From Alphaproteobacteria bacterium (GTDB taxonomy: Bacteria > Pseudomonadota > Alphaproteobacteria > SHVP01), in assembly GCA_009694165.1 (NCBI GenBank), contig SHVP01000063.1:1-13878 (forward strand): DNA of 13,878 nt. Reading direction: 5' to 3'. A program made the position numbers and the translations under genes. Each line of letters begins with the position of its first letter. The first letter of the stretch is position 1. Under the pieces are notes generated by a model, which was not told where the DNA came from, did no database searches, and saw only the letters and a list, made by a program, of their open reading frames with translations. This document shows, one piece after another, positions 1 to 7,686 of the stretch.

Positions 1-90
1 AGCGGGGTCTATGTCTCCGGCACGTCGCTCGAACGTCTTGGCGGCGCCACGCCCACCGGATCCCGTCCCGCGGACGACCCGGACGAGTGA
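1..90 (+). CDS. Possible C-terminal end of an unidentified protein (partial)
   Basis: Frame 1 is open from the left edge to a TGA at 88-90 and encodes 29 residues beginning SGVYVSGTSLERLGG and ending in an acidic, proline-rich tail (PADDPDE). Most third codon positions are C or G, as in the real genes of the window, and the acidic polar tail looks like an ordinary C-terminus. I do not recognise the family, and 29 residues are too few to assign one. It could also be a chance open frame. The next gene on the same strand, glnS, starts 207 bases later, so co-transcription is possible but not shown. Confidence 0.35.
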   Translation, partial: SGVYVSGTSLERLGGATPTGSRPADDPDE

Positions 91-210
91 CGGGCGTCCG
101 CCGCGGCGCCGTCAACGCCCTCCGCATCGGCGACGCGACACCCCCGAATCTCATCGAGGCCGAGGCGGCGGCGCTCCCGTCATGCCGTGGCTGCCGTCGG
201 CCGCGAACGG

Positions 211-239
211 TCGACCGCTGCGGCCGCCTGTGCTAGTAC
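211..239 (+). promoter_or_regulatory. Weak promoter candidate for glnS
   Basis: A TCGACC hexamer at 211-216 (4 of 6 to TTGACA) and TAGTAC at 234-239 are separated by 17 bases, and the second is preceded by a TGC that would act as an extended -10. Transcription would start near 246, about 50 bases before the glnS ATG. The -10 match is poor (3 of 6), so this is only the best candidate in the 91-297 gap. The rest of that gap is GC-rich with no convincing gene. Confidence 0.25.
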
Positions 240-297
240 GCGCCGGGCGCCGCGGTCGCGTGGGGCACGAAGCGCGGGCGACGAGGATGGGCAGGAC

Positions 298-1989
298 ATG
301 ACGAGTGACACGGCAGACCGTCCGGCGGGGCGTGACTTCATCCGCGATATCATCCAGGCAGACCTGGAGGCCAAGCGCTGTACCGGCGTGGTGACGCGCT
401 TTCCGCCCGAGCCCAACGGTTACCTGCACATCGGGCATGCCAAGGCGATCTGTCTCAATTTCGGCGTCGCCGCCGAATTCGGCGGGCGTTGCCACCTCCG
501 CTTCGACGACACCAACCCGGCCAAGGAAGAGCAGGAATACATCGATGCCATGCAGCGCGACGTGCGCTGGCTCGGCTTCGACTGGGGCCCGCACCTCCAC
601 CATGCCTCGGATTATTTCGAGCAGCTGTACCAGTGGGCTGAGCACCTGGTTGGCGACGGCAAGGCCTATGTCGACGACACCCCAGTCGAGGCGATGCGGG
701 CGATGCGCGGCACGCTCACCGAGGCCGGCCGCAACAGTCCCTACCGCGACCGCCCGGTGAACGAGAATCTCGACCTCTTTCGCCGCATGCGCGCAGGCGA
801 GTTTGCCGACGGCACCCGCGTTCTCCGCGCCAAGATCGACATGGCGGCCGGCAACATGAACCTGCGCGATCCAGTGCTCTATCGCATCCTGCGTGCCGCC
901 CACCCGCGCACCGGCGACGCCTGGTGTGTCTATCCGACCTACGACTTCGCGCACGGCCAGTCGGACGCCATCGAGCACATCACCCATTCGCTGTGCACGC
1001 TCGAGTTCGAGGACCACCGGCCGCTCTATGATTGGTTCATCGACAACTTGCCGGTGCCGGCACGCCCGCGCCAGTACGAGTACGCGCGCCTCAACCTCAC
1101 CTACGCGGTGCTGTCCAAGCGCGTGTTGACCGAACTGGTGCGCCAGGGGCATGTCGGCGGCTGGGACGATCCGCGCATGCCGACGCTCGCCGGGCTCCGC
1201 CGCCGCGGCGTGCCGCCGGCGGCGATTCGCGACTTCGTCCGTAGCATCGGCATGGCGCGCGCCAACAGCGTCGTCGACGTGGCAATGCTCGACCACGCCA
1301 TCCGCGAACACCTGAACAAGTCGGCGCCACGCCGGATGGCGGTGCTGCGGCCGCTCAAGCTGGTGATCGAGAACTATCCCGACGGCGCCGGCGAGGAACT
1401 CGAGGCGATGAACCATCCCGAGGACGCGAGTGCCGGCACGCGGCGCGTGCCGTTTGGCCGCGAACTCTTCATCGAGCGCGACGACTTCATGGAGAACCCG
1501 CCGAAGAAGTTCTTTCGTCTCGCGCCCGGCCGCGAGGTGCGGCTGCGCTCGGCCTATTTCGTCACCTGTCGCGAGGTGGTCAAGAACGCGGCCGGCGAGG
1601 TGGTCGAACTCCGCTGCACCTACGATCCGGCGACCCGCGGCGGCAACGCCCCCGACGGCCGCAAGGTGCAGGCGACGCTGCACTGGGTGTCGGCCCGCCA
1701 CGCCCTGGCGGCGGAGGTCCGGCTTTACAACTCGCTGTTCATGCGGCCCGATCCCGGCGCCAACGGCGACCTGTTCGCCGATCTCAGCGCCGAGTCGCGC
1801 GAGGTGCTGACCGATTGCCGGCTCGAGCCGTCGTTGGCCGCGCTTGCCGCGGGCGAGGCGGTGCAGTTTGAGCGGCTCGGTTATTTCTGTCTCGATGCCG
1901 ACGCTACGCCCGCCCAACCGGTATTTAACCGGACGCTCGGGCTGCGCGACACCTGGGCCAAGGTTCAGGCCGCCGGCGCTAAGTCGTAG
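298..1989 (+). CDS. glnS: Glutaminyl-tRNA synthetase (GlnRS), class I
   Basis: Charges tRNA-Gln with glutamine, using ATP, in the cytoplasm. The 563-residue product matches the usual bacterial length of about 550. The catalytic Rossmann fold carries [14 protein letters not shown], with the HIGH signature at residues 44-47, then the [17 protein letters not shown] segment. VLSKR at 271-275 is the KMSKS equivalent. The C-terminal half is the GlnRS-type double beta-barrel, recognisable from [12 protein letters not shown] and [13 protein letters not shown] near the end; the alpha-helical anticodon domain of bacterial GluRS is absent. There is no C-terminal YqeY extension. The ATG at 298 is chosen because family similarity begins about 12 residues later and the longer in-frame extension to 187 is low-complexity Ala/Arg. 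The ribosome site before it is weak. GlnRS is patchy in Alphaproteobacteria, where tRNA-Gln is often made by the GatCAB route. Confidence 0.96.
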   Translation: MTSDTADRPAGRDFIRDIIQADLEAKRCTGVVTRFPPEPNGYLHIGHAKAICLNFGVAAEFGGRCHLRFDDTNPAKEEQEYIDAMQRDVRWLGFDWGPHLHHASDYFEQLYQWAEHLVGDGKAYVDDTPVEAMRAMRGTLTEAGRNSPYRDRPVNENLDLFRRMRAGEFADGTRVLRAKIDMAAGNMNLRDPVLYRILRAAHPRTGDAWCVYPTYDFAHGQSDAIEHITHSLCTLEFEDHRPLYDWFIDNLPVPARPRQYEYARLNLTYAVLSKRVLTELVRQGHVGGWDDPRMPTLAGLRRRGVPPAAIRDFVRSIGMARANSVVDVAMLDHAIREHLNKSAPRRMAVLRPLKLVIENYPDGAGEELEAMNHPEDASAGTRRVPFGRELFIERDDFMENPPKKFFRLAPGREVRLRSAYFVTCREVVKNAAGEVVELRCTYDPATRGGNAPDGRKVQATLHWVSARHALAAEVRLYNSLFMRPDPGANGDLFADLSAESREVLTDCRLEPSLAALAAGEAVQFERLGYFCLDADATPAQPVFNRTLGLRDTWAKVQAAGAKS

Positions 1990-2000
1990 TTGGGCCGGAG

Positions 2001-2015
2001 GCGGCATCCTGCCGC
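2001..2015. terminator. Short hairpin after glnS, possible terminator
   Basis: GCGGCA at 2001-2006 and TGCCGC at 2010-2015 form a perfect 6-bp stem with a 3-base loop, 12 bases past the glnS stop and 20 bases beyond the 3' end of the tRNA on the other strand. It lies where transcripts of glnS (+) and the tRNA (-) meet, so it could end both. There is no following T-run on either strand, so intrinsic termination is uncertain. Confidence 0.35.
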
Positions 2016-2034
2016 GACGACGCTCTCAATGTGA

Positions 2035-2109
2035 TGGTGGGCGCGACAGGGATCGAACCTGTGACCCCTACGATGTGAACGTAGTGCTCTACCGCTGAGC
2101 TACGCGCCC
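2035..2109 (-). tRNA. tRNA-Val with anticodon CAC
   Basis: The - strand folds into a complete 75-nt cloverleaf. It has a 7-bp acceptor stem (GGGCGCG with CGCGCCC), D stem GCTC/GAGC around a 7-base loop, anticodon stem CTACG/CGTAG around loop TTCACAT, a 5-base variable region, and T stem ACAGG/CCTGT around TTCGATC. The discriminator is A and the 3' CCA is encoded at 2035-2037. The anticodon at loop positions 3-5 is CAC, which reads the valine codon GUG; GUG and GUC are the common valine codons in this GC-rich window. It lies 35 bases downstream of gph on the same strand and seems to have its own promoter. Confidence 0.96.
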
Positions 2110-2118
2110 GTCCGCCGC

Positions 2119-2148
2119 GATATAGGGGCGATCGGAAAGTCTAGTCAA
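2119..2148 (-). promoter_or_regulatory. Promoter of tRNA-Val, overlapping the gph stop codon
   Basis: On the - strand TTGACT (2143-2148, 5 of 6 to the sigma-70 -35) is followed after 18 bases by TATATC (2119-2124, 4 of 6 to the -10). Shifting the second box one base to CTATAT gives 17-base spacing. The expected start falls a few bases before the tRNA 5' end at 2109, as for a typical stable-RNA promoter with a short leader. The TGA inside TTGACT is the gph stop codon at 2145-2147. Confidence 0.6.
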
Positions 2149-2825
2149 GCGTGGCTGGCCAGGGCGGCGATGGCGCCGGGCAGCGTGCGTGCGTCGTCGA
2201 CCACTAGGTCGGCGCCCAGTTCATGCGCCGGCGTCGCGGTGTAGCCGTAGGAGACGGCGATGACCGGCACGCCGGCGTCGCGCGCCGCCGCTACGTCGGT
2301 GGCCGAGTCGCCCACCATGATCGCCTGCGCCGCTTGTCCGCCGAGCGCGTCGATCACGCCGGTGATATGGCGGCCATCGGGTTTGCGTACGGCGAACGAG
2401 TCGCCGCCGGCGACGCAGCCGAAATAGGCTGCGAGCCCAAGTTGCTCGAGCAGCGCCACGCTGTAGTCGTAGAACTTGTTGGTGCACACGCCGAGGACGC
2501 AGCCCTGTGCGCGCAGCCGGTTGAGCGCCTCGACGGTGCCGGGGAAAGGCAGCGAGGCATCGGCGAGGTGGGCCCGATAGTGGACGAGGAACGTCTTGAG
2601 CGCGGCCTCGTGGTCGGCGTCGCCGGCGGCATGGCCGGCCGTCACGAACGCGCGCTCGACGAGGCGGCGGGACCCGGCGCCGATCAGCGGGCGCACGGCG
2701 GCGACCGATTGCGGCGCCAGGCCGAACGCCGCGGTCGCGACATTAAGCGCCGCGGCGATGTCGGGCGCTGTGTCGACCAGCGTTCCGTCGAGGTCGAAGA
2801 TGATGATGTGGCGGCGCGGCGTCAT
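2145..2825 (-). CDS. gph: Phosphoglycolate phosphatase, HAD superfamily
   Basis: Hydrolyses 2-phosphoglycolate, which arises from DNA repair of 3'-phosphoglycolate ends and from Rubisco oxygenation where present, to glycolate and phosphate. At 226 residues it has a standard HAD core with a C1-type helical cap. Motif I is FDLDGTLVDT, with nucleophile Asp11 and acid/base Asp13. Motif II is VCTNK with Thr115, motif III is RKPD with Lys148, and motif IV is VGDSATD with Asp173 and Asp177. The cap lies between motifs I and II. The ATG at 2825 sits ten residues before the nucleophile, as expected; the ribosome site before it is weak. The gene diverges from glmU across a 135-base gap, a neighbourhood seen in Alphaproteobacteria. 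Other HAD phosphatases (PgmB, PpaX) look similar, but the Gph-type N-terminus and motif IV favour this call. Confidence 0.88.
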   Translation of the reverse strand: MTPRRHIIIFDLDGTLVDTAPDIAAALNVATAAFGLAPQSVAAVRPLIGAGSRRLVERAFVTAGHAAGDADHEAALKTFLVHYRAHLADASLPFPGTVEALNRLRAQGCVLGVCTNKFYDYSVALLEQLGLAAYFGCVAGGDSFAVRKPDGRHITGVIDALGGQAAQAIMVGDSATDVAAARDAGVPVIAVSYGYTATPAHELGADLVVDDARTLPGAIAALASHA

Positions 2826-2885
2826 GGCACTCGAAATTGCGAGGAAAAGACTGGTAAGACTTCGTTACTTGGTCCCCTGGTTCCG

Positions 2886-2910
2886 CCGTGGCAAGGTCCG
2901 CCACCGTGGC
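2886..2910. repeat. Small repeats in the gph-glmU divergent gap
   Basis: CCGTGGC occurs twice in direct orientation (2886-2892 and 2904-2910). GTGGC (2888-2892) also pairs with GCCAC (2900-2904) as a 5-bp inverted repeat with a 7-base loop. The element lies midway between the two divergent starts, so it could be a shared binding site. It is short and GC-rich, so chance is quite possible. No clear sigma-70 promoter was found for either gene in this gap. Confidence 0.2.
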
Positions 2911-2960
2911 ACCCGGCCCCGCACGAGGTCCTTTGATCCACAATAGATAAGCTAGGCCCG

Positions 2961-4316
2961 ATGTCCAAAACCGACTTTGCCGCCATCGTGCTGGCCGCTG
3001 GCAAGGGCAGCCGGATGAAGTCGGACCTGCCCAAGGTCCTGCACCCGATCGCCGGCCGACCCCTGATCGTCCATCTGCTCGACACGGTGCGGAGCCTGTC
3101 GCCGGCCAAGATCGTCGTTGTCGTCGCGCCCGGCGCCGAGGCGGTGGCCGCGGCGGTGGCGCCGGCCACCACCGTCGTCCAGGATCCGCCGCTCGGCACC
3201 GGCGATGCGGCGCGTTGCGCCGGCGCCGCCATCGCCCCCTTCGACGGGACGGTGCTGGTGCTGTTCGGTGCCGACCCGCTGGTGACGCGCGAAACGCTCG
3301 CCCGGCTTCTGGCGGCGCGCCAGGGGGCCAATCCGCCGGGCCTGGTTGTGCTTGGTTTTCGTCCCACCGATCCAGCGCAATACGGGCGTCTGGTCCTCGA
3401 CACCGCCGGCAGTCTCGACCGCATCGTCGAGTATTGGGACGCCAGCGCCGAGGAGAAGCGGATCAGACTGTGCAATTCCGGCGTCATGGCGATCGACGGC
3501 GCGCGGCTGTTCGGCTGGCTCGCCCGCCTCGACAACCGCAACGCCAAGAACGAGTACTACCTGACCGATCTCGTCGCCATCGCCCGCGCCGAGGGCGGCC
3601 GCTGCGCGGTGGTCGAGGCGGCGGCCGACGAACTCACCGGCGTCGATTCGCGCGCCGATCTGGCGCAGGCTGAAGCGATCGTCCAGCGCCGGCTGCGCGG
3701 GGCGGCAATGGCCAACGGCGCCACTCTGGTGGCACCCGACACCGTCTGGCTGCAAGTCGACACCAAGCTCGGCCGTGACGTGACGATCGAGCCCTATGTC
3801 GTGTTCGGCAGCGGCGTCACCGTCGAGGACGGCGTCAGCATCCGCGCTCACAGTTATCTCGAGGGCGCCCATATCGGGCGCGGCGCGGTCATCGGGCCGT
3901 TCGCCCGGCTGCGGCCGGGGACCACCATCGGCGTCGACGCCCATATCGGAAACTTTGTTGAGATCAAGAATGCCGTGGTCGAAACCGGGGCCAAAATCAA
4001 TCACCTCACCTATGTCGGCGACGCGCGTGTCGGCGCCAAGGCCAATGTCGGTGCCGGGACGATCACCGCCAACTACGACGGCTACCGCAAGTCGCACACC
4101 GATATCGGCGCTGGCGCCTCGATCGGTTCGAACGCGGTACTAGTGGCCCCGGTTGTCATCGGCGCTGGCGCCGTCGTCGGCGCCGGCAGCGTCGTCACCG
4201 ACGACGTACCGGCCGACGCGTTGGTGGTGACGCGCGTCGAACAGAAGAACGTGCTGGGCTGGGCCGTTGCCAAGCGCGATCGCGAAGCCAGAAAAACTCC
4301 GGCGAAGGGACGCTGA
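2961..4316 (+). CDS. glmU: Bifunctional GlmU: GlcNAc-1-P uridyltransferase / GlcN-1-P acetyltransferase
   Basis: Acetylates glucosamine-1-phosphate with acetyl-CoA, then couples it to UTP to give UDP-GlcNAc for peptidoglycan and lipid A. It has 451 residues (E. coli 456). The N-terminal pyrophosphorylase domain (about 1-235) has LAAGKGSRMKSDLPK at 11-25, PPLGTGDA at 76-83, CNSG at 171-174 and NEYYLTD at 197-203. The C-terminal left-handed beta-helix (about 255-435) has hexapeptide repeats, IGPFARLRPG, GNFVEIKNA, catalytic-base His348 in INHLTYVGD, and GAGTITANYDG. Odd point: the family motif D-x-P-L, whose Asp binds Mg2+, reads GADPL at 103-107, with Ala in the Asp column. The other Mg2+ ligand, Asn in GVN, is Asp229 (see findings). 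The acetyltransferase half looks intact. It is coupled to glmS with a one-base gap. Confidence 0.95.
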   Translation: MSKTDFAAIVLAAGKGSRMKSDLPKVLHPIAGRPLIVHLLDTVRSLSPAKIVVVVAPGAEAVAAAVAPATTVVQDPPLGTGDAARCAGAAIAPFDGTVLVLFGADPLVTRETLARLLAARQGANPPGLVVLGFRPTDPAQYGRLVLDTAGSLDRIVEYWDASAEEKRIRLCNSGVMAIDGARLFGWLARLDNRNAKNEYYLTDLVAIARAEGGRCAVVEAAADELTGVDSRADLAQAEAIVQRRLRGAAMANGATLVAPDTVWLQVDTKLGRDVTIEPYVVFGSGVTVEDGVSIRAHSYLEGAHIGRGAVIGPFARLRPGTTIGVDAHIGNFVEIKNAVVETGAKINHLTYVGDARVGAKANVGAGTITANYDGYRKSHTDIGAGASIGSNAVLVAPVVIGAGAVVGAGSVVTDDVPADALVVTRVEQKNVLGWAVAKRDREARKTPAKGR

Positions 4317-4320
4317 CATG
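4303..4320 (+). promoter_or_regulatory. Ribosome binding site that fixes the glmS start
   Basis: AAGGGA at 4305-4310 lies seven bases before the ATG at 4318, inside the last codons of glmU. Together with the required Met-Cys N-terminus of GlmS, it favours 4318 over the in-frame ATG at 4267. Confidence 0.6.
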
Positions 4321-6141
4321 TGCGGGATCATCGGCCTCCTCGGCACCTCGGCGGTCGCGCCGCGCCTCGTCGCTGCGTTGCGCCGTCTCGAATATCGCGG
4401 CTACGATTCGGCCGGCATCGCCACCGTCGTCAACGGCGAGCTCGGCCGCCGCCGCGCCGAGGGGAAACTCGACAATCTCGAGCGGCTGCTGGCGGTGCAA
4501 CCGCTGTCGGGTCTGACCGGCATCGGCCACACGCGCTGGGCCACCCACGGCGTTCCCAACGAGATCAACGCCCATCCGCATGCCACCACCAAGGTGGCGG
4601 CCGTCCACAACGGCATCATCGAGAACTTTCGCGCCTTACGCGACGAACTGGTGGCGGCTGGGCATAATTTCGAAAGCGAGACCGATTCCGAGGCGGTCGT
4701 CCATCTGATCACCCACTATCTCGGCACCGGGCTGTCGCCGGCTGCGGCGGTGGCGGCGTCGCTCAAGCGGCTCGAAGGCGCTTTCGCCCTCGCCATCATT
4801 TTTGCCGGCCAGCACGACCTGATGATCGGCGCCCGCCGCGGCAGCCCGCTCGCCGTCGGCTGGGGCGAGGGCGAGATGTTTCTTGGCTCCGACGCCCTGG
4901 CGCTGGCGCCGATGACCAGCCGCATCAGCTACCTCGAGGACGGCGACTGGGTCGAGATGACGCGGGCGGGCGCTATCGTCCGCGACGAGACCGACCGTGT
5001 CGTCGAGCGCACGGTCAAGTCGGTGGCGATCTCGGGGGCGATGATCGGCAAGGGCAACCACCGCCACTACATGCTCAAGGAAATCTACGAGCAGCCGACC
5101 GCGATCGGCGAGACGCTCAACTCCTATTTCAATCCGGCGACGCGCTCGATCCAGATTCCGGCGCTCGATTTCGACGTGGCCGCCGTCCCCAAGATCACCA
5201 TCGTCGCCTGCGGCACATCCTATTTCGCCGCCATGGTCGGCAAGTTCTGGCTCGAGCGCTATGCCCGCATTCCGGTCGAGATCGACATCGGCTCCGAGTT
5301 TCGCTATCGCGGCGCGCCCATGCCGAAGGGTGGCCTCGCGCTGTTCATCTCGCAGTCGGGCGAGACCGCTGACACGCTGGCGGCGCTGCGCCTGGCCAAG
5401 CAATGCGACCAGCGCGTCGTGTCGCTCGTCAACGTGATGGAAAGCACGATGGCGCGCGAGAGCGACCGCGTCATGCGGACCAAGGCTGGTCCCGAGATCG
5501 GCGTCGCCTCGACCAAGTCGTTTACCTGCCAGCTCGTCGCCTTGGCAGCCTTGACCATCGCGGTCGGGCGAGCGCGCGGCGCCATCGACCGCGAGCTCGA
5601 AGCGCGGCTGTCGGGCGCCATTGCCGAGGTGCCGGCCCGGGTCGTCGACGTTCTCCATCACGATGCCGCCATCAGGCATCTCGCCGCCGAGGTGGCAACC
5701 GCCCGCGACGCGCTCTATATCGGCCGCGGCACGTCCTATCCGATCGCCCTCGAAGGGGCATTGAAGCTCAAGGAGATCTCTTACATTCATGCCGAGGGCT
5801 TCGCGTCCGGCGAACTGAAGCACGGCCCGATCGCCCTGATCGACGAGTCGGTGCCGGTCATCGTGCTGGCGCCGTCGGACGATCTGTTTGCGAAAACGAT
5901 CTCCAACATGCACGAGGCGATGGCCCGCGGCGGCCGGGTCGTGCTGTTCGCCGACCAGCAAGGGATCGCCGCCGCCGGCGATCAGGTGTGGACAGCGATC
6001 GAACTCCCGGCGGTCGACCCGTTCGTGGCGCCTATCCTCTACACGGTCCCCGTTCAGCTGCTGGCCTATCACGCCGCCGTGGCCAAGGGCACCGACGTCG
6101 ACCAGCCACGCAACCTGGCCAAGTCGGTAACCGTCGAATAG
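4318..6141 (+). CDS. glmS: Glucosamine-6-phosphate synthase (glutamine:fructose-6-P aminotransferase)
   Basis: Makes glucosamine-6-phosphate from fructose-6-phosphate and glutamine, the first committed step to UDP-GlcNAc. It has 607 residues (E. coli 609). The N-terminal class II glutaminase domain begins MCGIIGLLG; Cys2 becomes the N-terminal nucleophile once Met is removed, so translation must start at 4318 and not at the upstream in-frame ATG at 4267. GHTRWATHG, HNGIIENF and ESETDSE form the glutamine pocket. Two SIS isomerase domains follow, with CGTSYFA, SQSGETADTLAAL, STKSFTCQL, and KEISYIHAEGFASGELKHGP with its catalytic Glu and His. The C-terminus PRNLAKSVTVE carries the conserved Lys that binds the sugar. 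The gene follows glmU after one base and is probably translationally coupled to it. It ends in tandem TAG TAG stops. No leader exists for a glmS ribozyme. Confidence 0.97.
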   Translation: MCGIIGLLGTSAVAPRLVAALRRLEYRGYDSAGIATVVNGELGRRRAEGKLDNLERLLAVQPLSGLTGIGHTRWATHGVPNEINAHPHATTKVAAVHNGIIENFRALRDELVAAGHNFESETDSEAVVHLITHYLGTGLSPAAAVAASLKRLEGAFALAIIFAGQHDLMIGARRGSPLAVGWGEGEMFLGSDALALAPMTSRISYLEDGDWVEMTRAGAIVRDETDRVVERTVKSVAISGAMIGKGNHRHYMLKEIYEQPTAIGETLNSYFNPATRSIQIPALDFDVAAVPKITIVACGTSYFAAMVGKFWLERYARIPVEIDIGSEFRYRGAPMPKGGLALFISQSGETADTLAALRLAKQCDQRVVSLVNVMESTMARESDRVMRTKAGPEIGVASTKSFTCQLVALAALTIAVGRARGAIDRELEARLSGAIAEVPARVVDVLHHDAAIRHLAAEVATARDALYIGRGTSYPIALEGALKLKEISYIHAEGFASGELKHGPIALIDESVPVIVLAPSDDLFAKTISNMHEAMARGGRVVLFADQQGIAAAGDQVWTAIELPAVDPFVAPILYTVPVQLLAYHAAVAKGTDVDQPRNLAKSVTVE

Positions 6142-6181
6142 TAGGGGCTTCGGCGGCTGTCCCGGCCTCAGGGCGACACGC

Positions 6182-6187
6182 TATAGT
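6182..6187 (+). promoter_or_regulatory. Candidate -10 box for gabD-gor
   Basis: TATAGT in the context CGCTATAGTGCGG is 5 of 6 to the sigma-70 -10 and sits 40 bases before the gabD ATG, which would give a leader of about 34 bases. The -35 region is poor: the best is CTGTCC at 6157-6162 with a long 19-base spacer. The call rests on the -10 box and its position in the 86-base gap after glmS. Confidence 0.35.
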
Positions 6188-6227
6188 GCGGCCCTCCAGC
6201 GTTTTTCTGGTCATTTCCGAGGTTGCC

Positions 6228-7685
6228 ATGAAGCTCAAGGACGCCCGCCTGTTCCGCCAGCAGTGCTACATCGACGGCCTGTGGGTCGATGCCGACGGCC
6301 GTGGCGCCAAGTCGGTCAACAATCCGGCGACCAACGACACGCTCGGCACCATTCCCGACATGGGCGCGGCCGAGACCCGGCGCGCCATCGAGGCGGCCAA
6401 CCGTGCCCTGCCAGCCTGGCGCAAGAAGACCGGCAAGGAACGCGCCGCCATCCTGCGCCGCTGGTACGAGCTGATGATGCAGCACCAGGACGATCTCGCC
6501 GTCATCATGACGGCCGAGCAAGGCAAGCCGCTCGCCGAGGCCAAGGGCGAGGTGTCCTACGCTGCCGGGTTCATCGAGTGGTTCGGCGAAGAGGCGAAGC
6601 GTATCTATGGCGACACCATCCCGCAGAACCTCGCCGGGCGCCGCATCGTCGTCATCAAAGAACCGGTCGGTGTCACGGTGGCGATCACGCCGTGGAATTT
6701 CCCGGCGGCGATGATCACGCGCAAGGCCGGCGCCGCGCTGGCCGCCGGCTGCACCATGGTGGTGAAACCCGCGTCGCAAACGCCGTTCACCGCCCTGGCG
6801 CTGGTCGATCTCGCCGAGCGCGCCGGCGTCCCCAAGGGCGTGCTGTCGATCGTCACCGGATCGGCCAAGAAGATCGGCGACGAGATGTGCACCAACCCGA
6901 TCGTGCGCAAACTGTCCTTCACCGGCTCGACCGAGATCGGTAAGAAGCTGATGGAGCAATGCGCCGGCACGATGAAAAAGCTATCGCTCGAGCTCGGCGG
7001 CAATGCGCCGTTCATCGTGTTCGAGGACGCCGACATCGACGAGGCGGTCAAGGGCGCTGTTGCCTCCAAGTTCCGCAACAGCGGCCAGACCTGCGTCTGC
7101 TCGAACCGGTTTCTGGTCCAAGACAAGGTCTATGACGAGTTCGCCAAGAAGCTGGCGGCCGCGGTCGGCAAGATGCGCGTCGGCGATGGCCTCAAGGGCG
7201 AGACTGATCAGGGGCCCCTGATCGACATGGTGGCGGTCGAAAAGGTCGAGGAACACATCAACGATGCAGTCCGCAAAGGCGCCAAGGTCATGGTCGGCGG
7301 GCGTCGCCACGCGCTCGGCGGCTCGTTCTTCGAGCCCACGGTGATTACCGGCGTCACGCCTGCGATGGCGGTGGCGCGCGAGGAGACCTTCGGGCCGGTA
7401 GCGCCGCTCTTCCGCTTCAAGACCGAGGAAGAGGCGATGCAGATGGCAAACGACACCGAGTTCGGCCTCGCCTCGTATTTCTACAGCCGCGACATCGGCA
7501 GGGTGTGGCGCGTGGCCGAGGGGCTCGAATACGGCATGGTCGGCATCAACGAGGGACTCATCTCGACCGAGGTGGCGCCCTTCGGCGGCATCAAGGAATC
7601 GGGTCTCGGCCGCGAAGGATCGAAGTACGGCATCGAGGAGTACCTCGAGGTCAAATATCTCTGCATGGGCGGCATCGGGGCCTGA
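6228..7685 (+). CDS. gabD: NADP-dependent succinate-semialdehyde dehydrogenase
   Basis: Oxidises succinate semialdehyde to succinate, the last step of GABA degradation, in the cytoplasm. The 485-residue protein is an aldehyde dehydrogenase very close to E. coli GabD (482) over its whole length. Cofactor-binding features are TPWNFP (156-159) and VVKPASQTPF with Lys180; the Ser after KPA fits NADP+ preference. The general base is Glu255 in LELGGNAPF and the nucleophile is Cys289 in NSGQTCVCSNR, with Cys291 two residues on. C-terminal signatures are EETFGPVAPLFRF, NDTEFGLASYFYSRD and APFGGIKESGLGREGSKYGIEEYLE. The start at 6228 has a GAGG five bases upstream and matches the family N-terminus; longer in-frame extensions run into glmS. 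The gene is coupled to gor by a one-base gap. No gabT or regulator is nearby, so its substrate may be a related semialdehyde. Confidence 0.93.
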   Translation: MKLKDARLFRQQCYIDGLWVDADGRGAKSVNNPATNDTLGTIPDMGAAETRRAIEAANRALPAWRKKTGKERAAILRRWYELMMQHQDDLAVIMTAEQGKPLAEAKGEVSYAAGFIEWFGEEAKRIYGDTIPQNLAGRRIVVIKEPVGVTVAITPWNFPAAMITRKAGAALAAGCTMVVKPASQTPFTALALVDLAERAGVPKGVLSIVTGSAKKIGDEMCTNPIVRKLSFTGSTEIGKKLMEQCAGTMKKLSLELGGNAPFIVFEDADIDEAVKGAVASKFRNSGQTCVCSNRFLVQDKVYDEFAKKLAAAVGKMRVGDGLKGETDQGPLIDMVAVEKVEEHINDAVRKGAKVMVGGRRHALGGSFFEPTVITGVTPAMAVAREETFGPVAPLFRFKTEEEAMQMANDTEFGLASYFYSRDIGRVWRVAEGLEYGMVGINEGLISTEVAPFGGIKESGLGREGSKYGIEEYLEVKYLCMGGIGA

Positions 7686-7686
7686 C

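Noticed and set aside
187..297. N-terminal extension of glnS to an earlier in-frame ATG.
   Set aside because: The extra 37 residues are low-complexity Ala/Arg and lie outside GlnRS homology; 298 gives a normal N-terminus.
11..301. A 96-codon + strand frame ahead of glnS.
   Set aside because: Its translation is almost all Arg, Pro and Gly with no family features, and it overlaps the glnS start. Frame 1, ending at 90, looks more like a real protein tail.
151..2007. A 618-codon open frame on the - strand across glnS, with similar long antisense frames across glmS (4636-6072), gor (7708-9423) and nadE (12825-13868).
   Set aside because: High-GC genes suppress stops in opposing frames. These translations are Arg/Ala/His/Asp-rich with no recognisable domains, while the opposite strand encodes well-conserved enzymes.
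4267..4317. Longer GlmS starting at an upstream in-frame ATG inside glmU.
   Set aside because: The glutaminase needs Cys directly after the initiator Met. The ATG at 4318 gives MCGIIG and has its own ribosome site.
4300..4320. A glmS ribozyme or other leader riboswitch.
   Set aside because: Only one base separates glmU and glmS, so there is no room, and the ribozyme is a feature mainly of Firmicutes.
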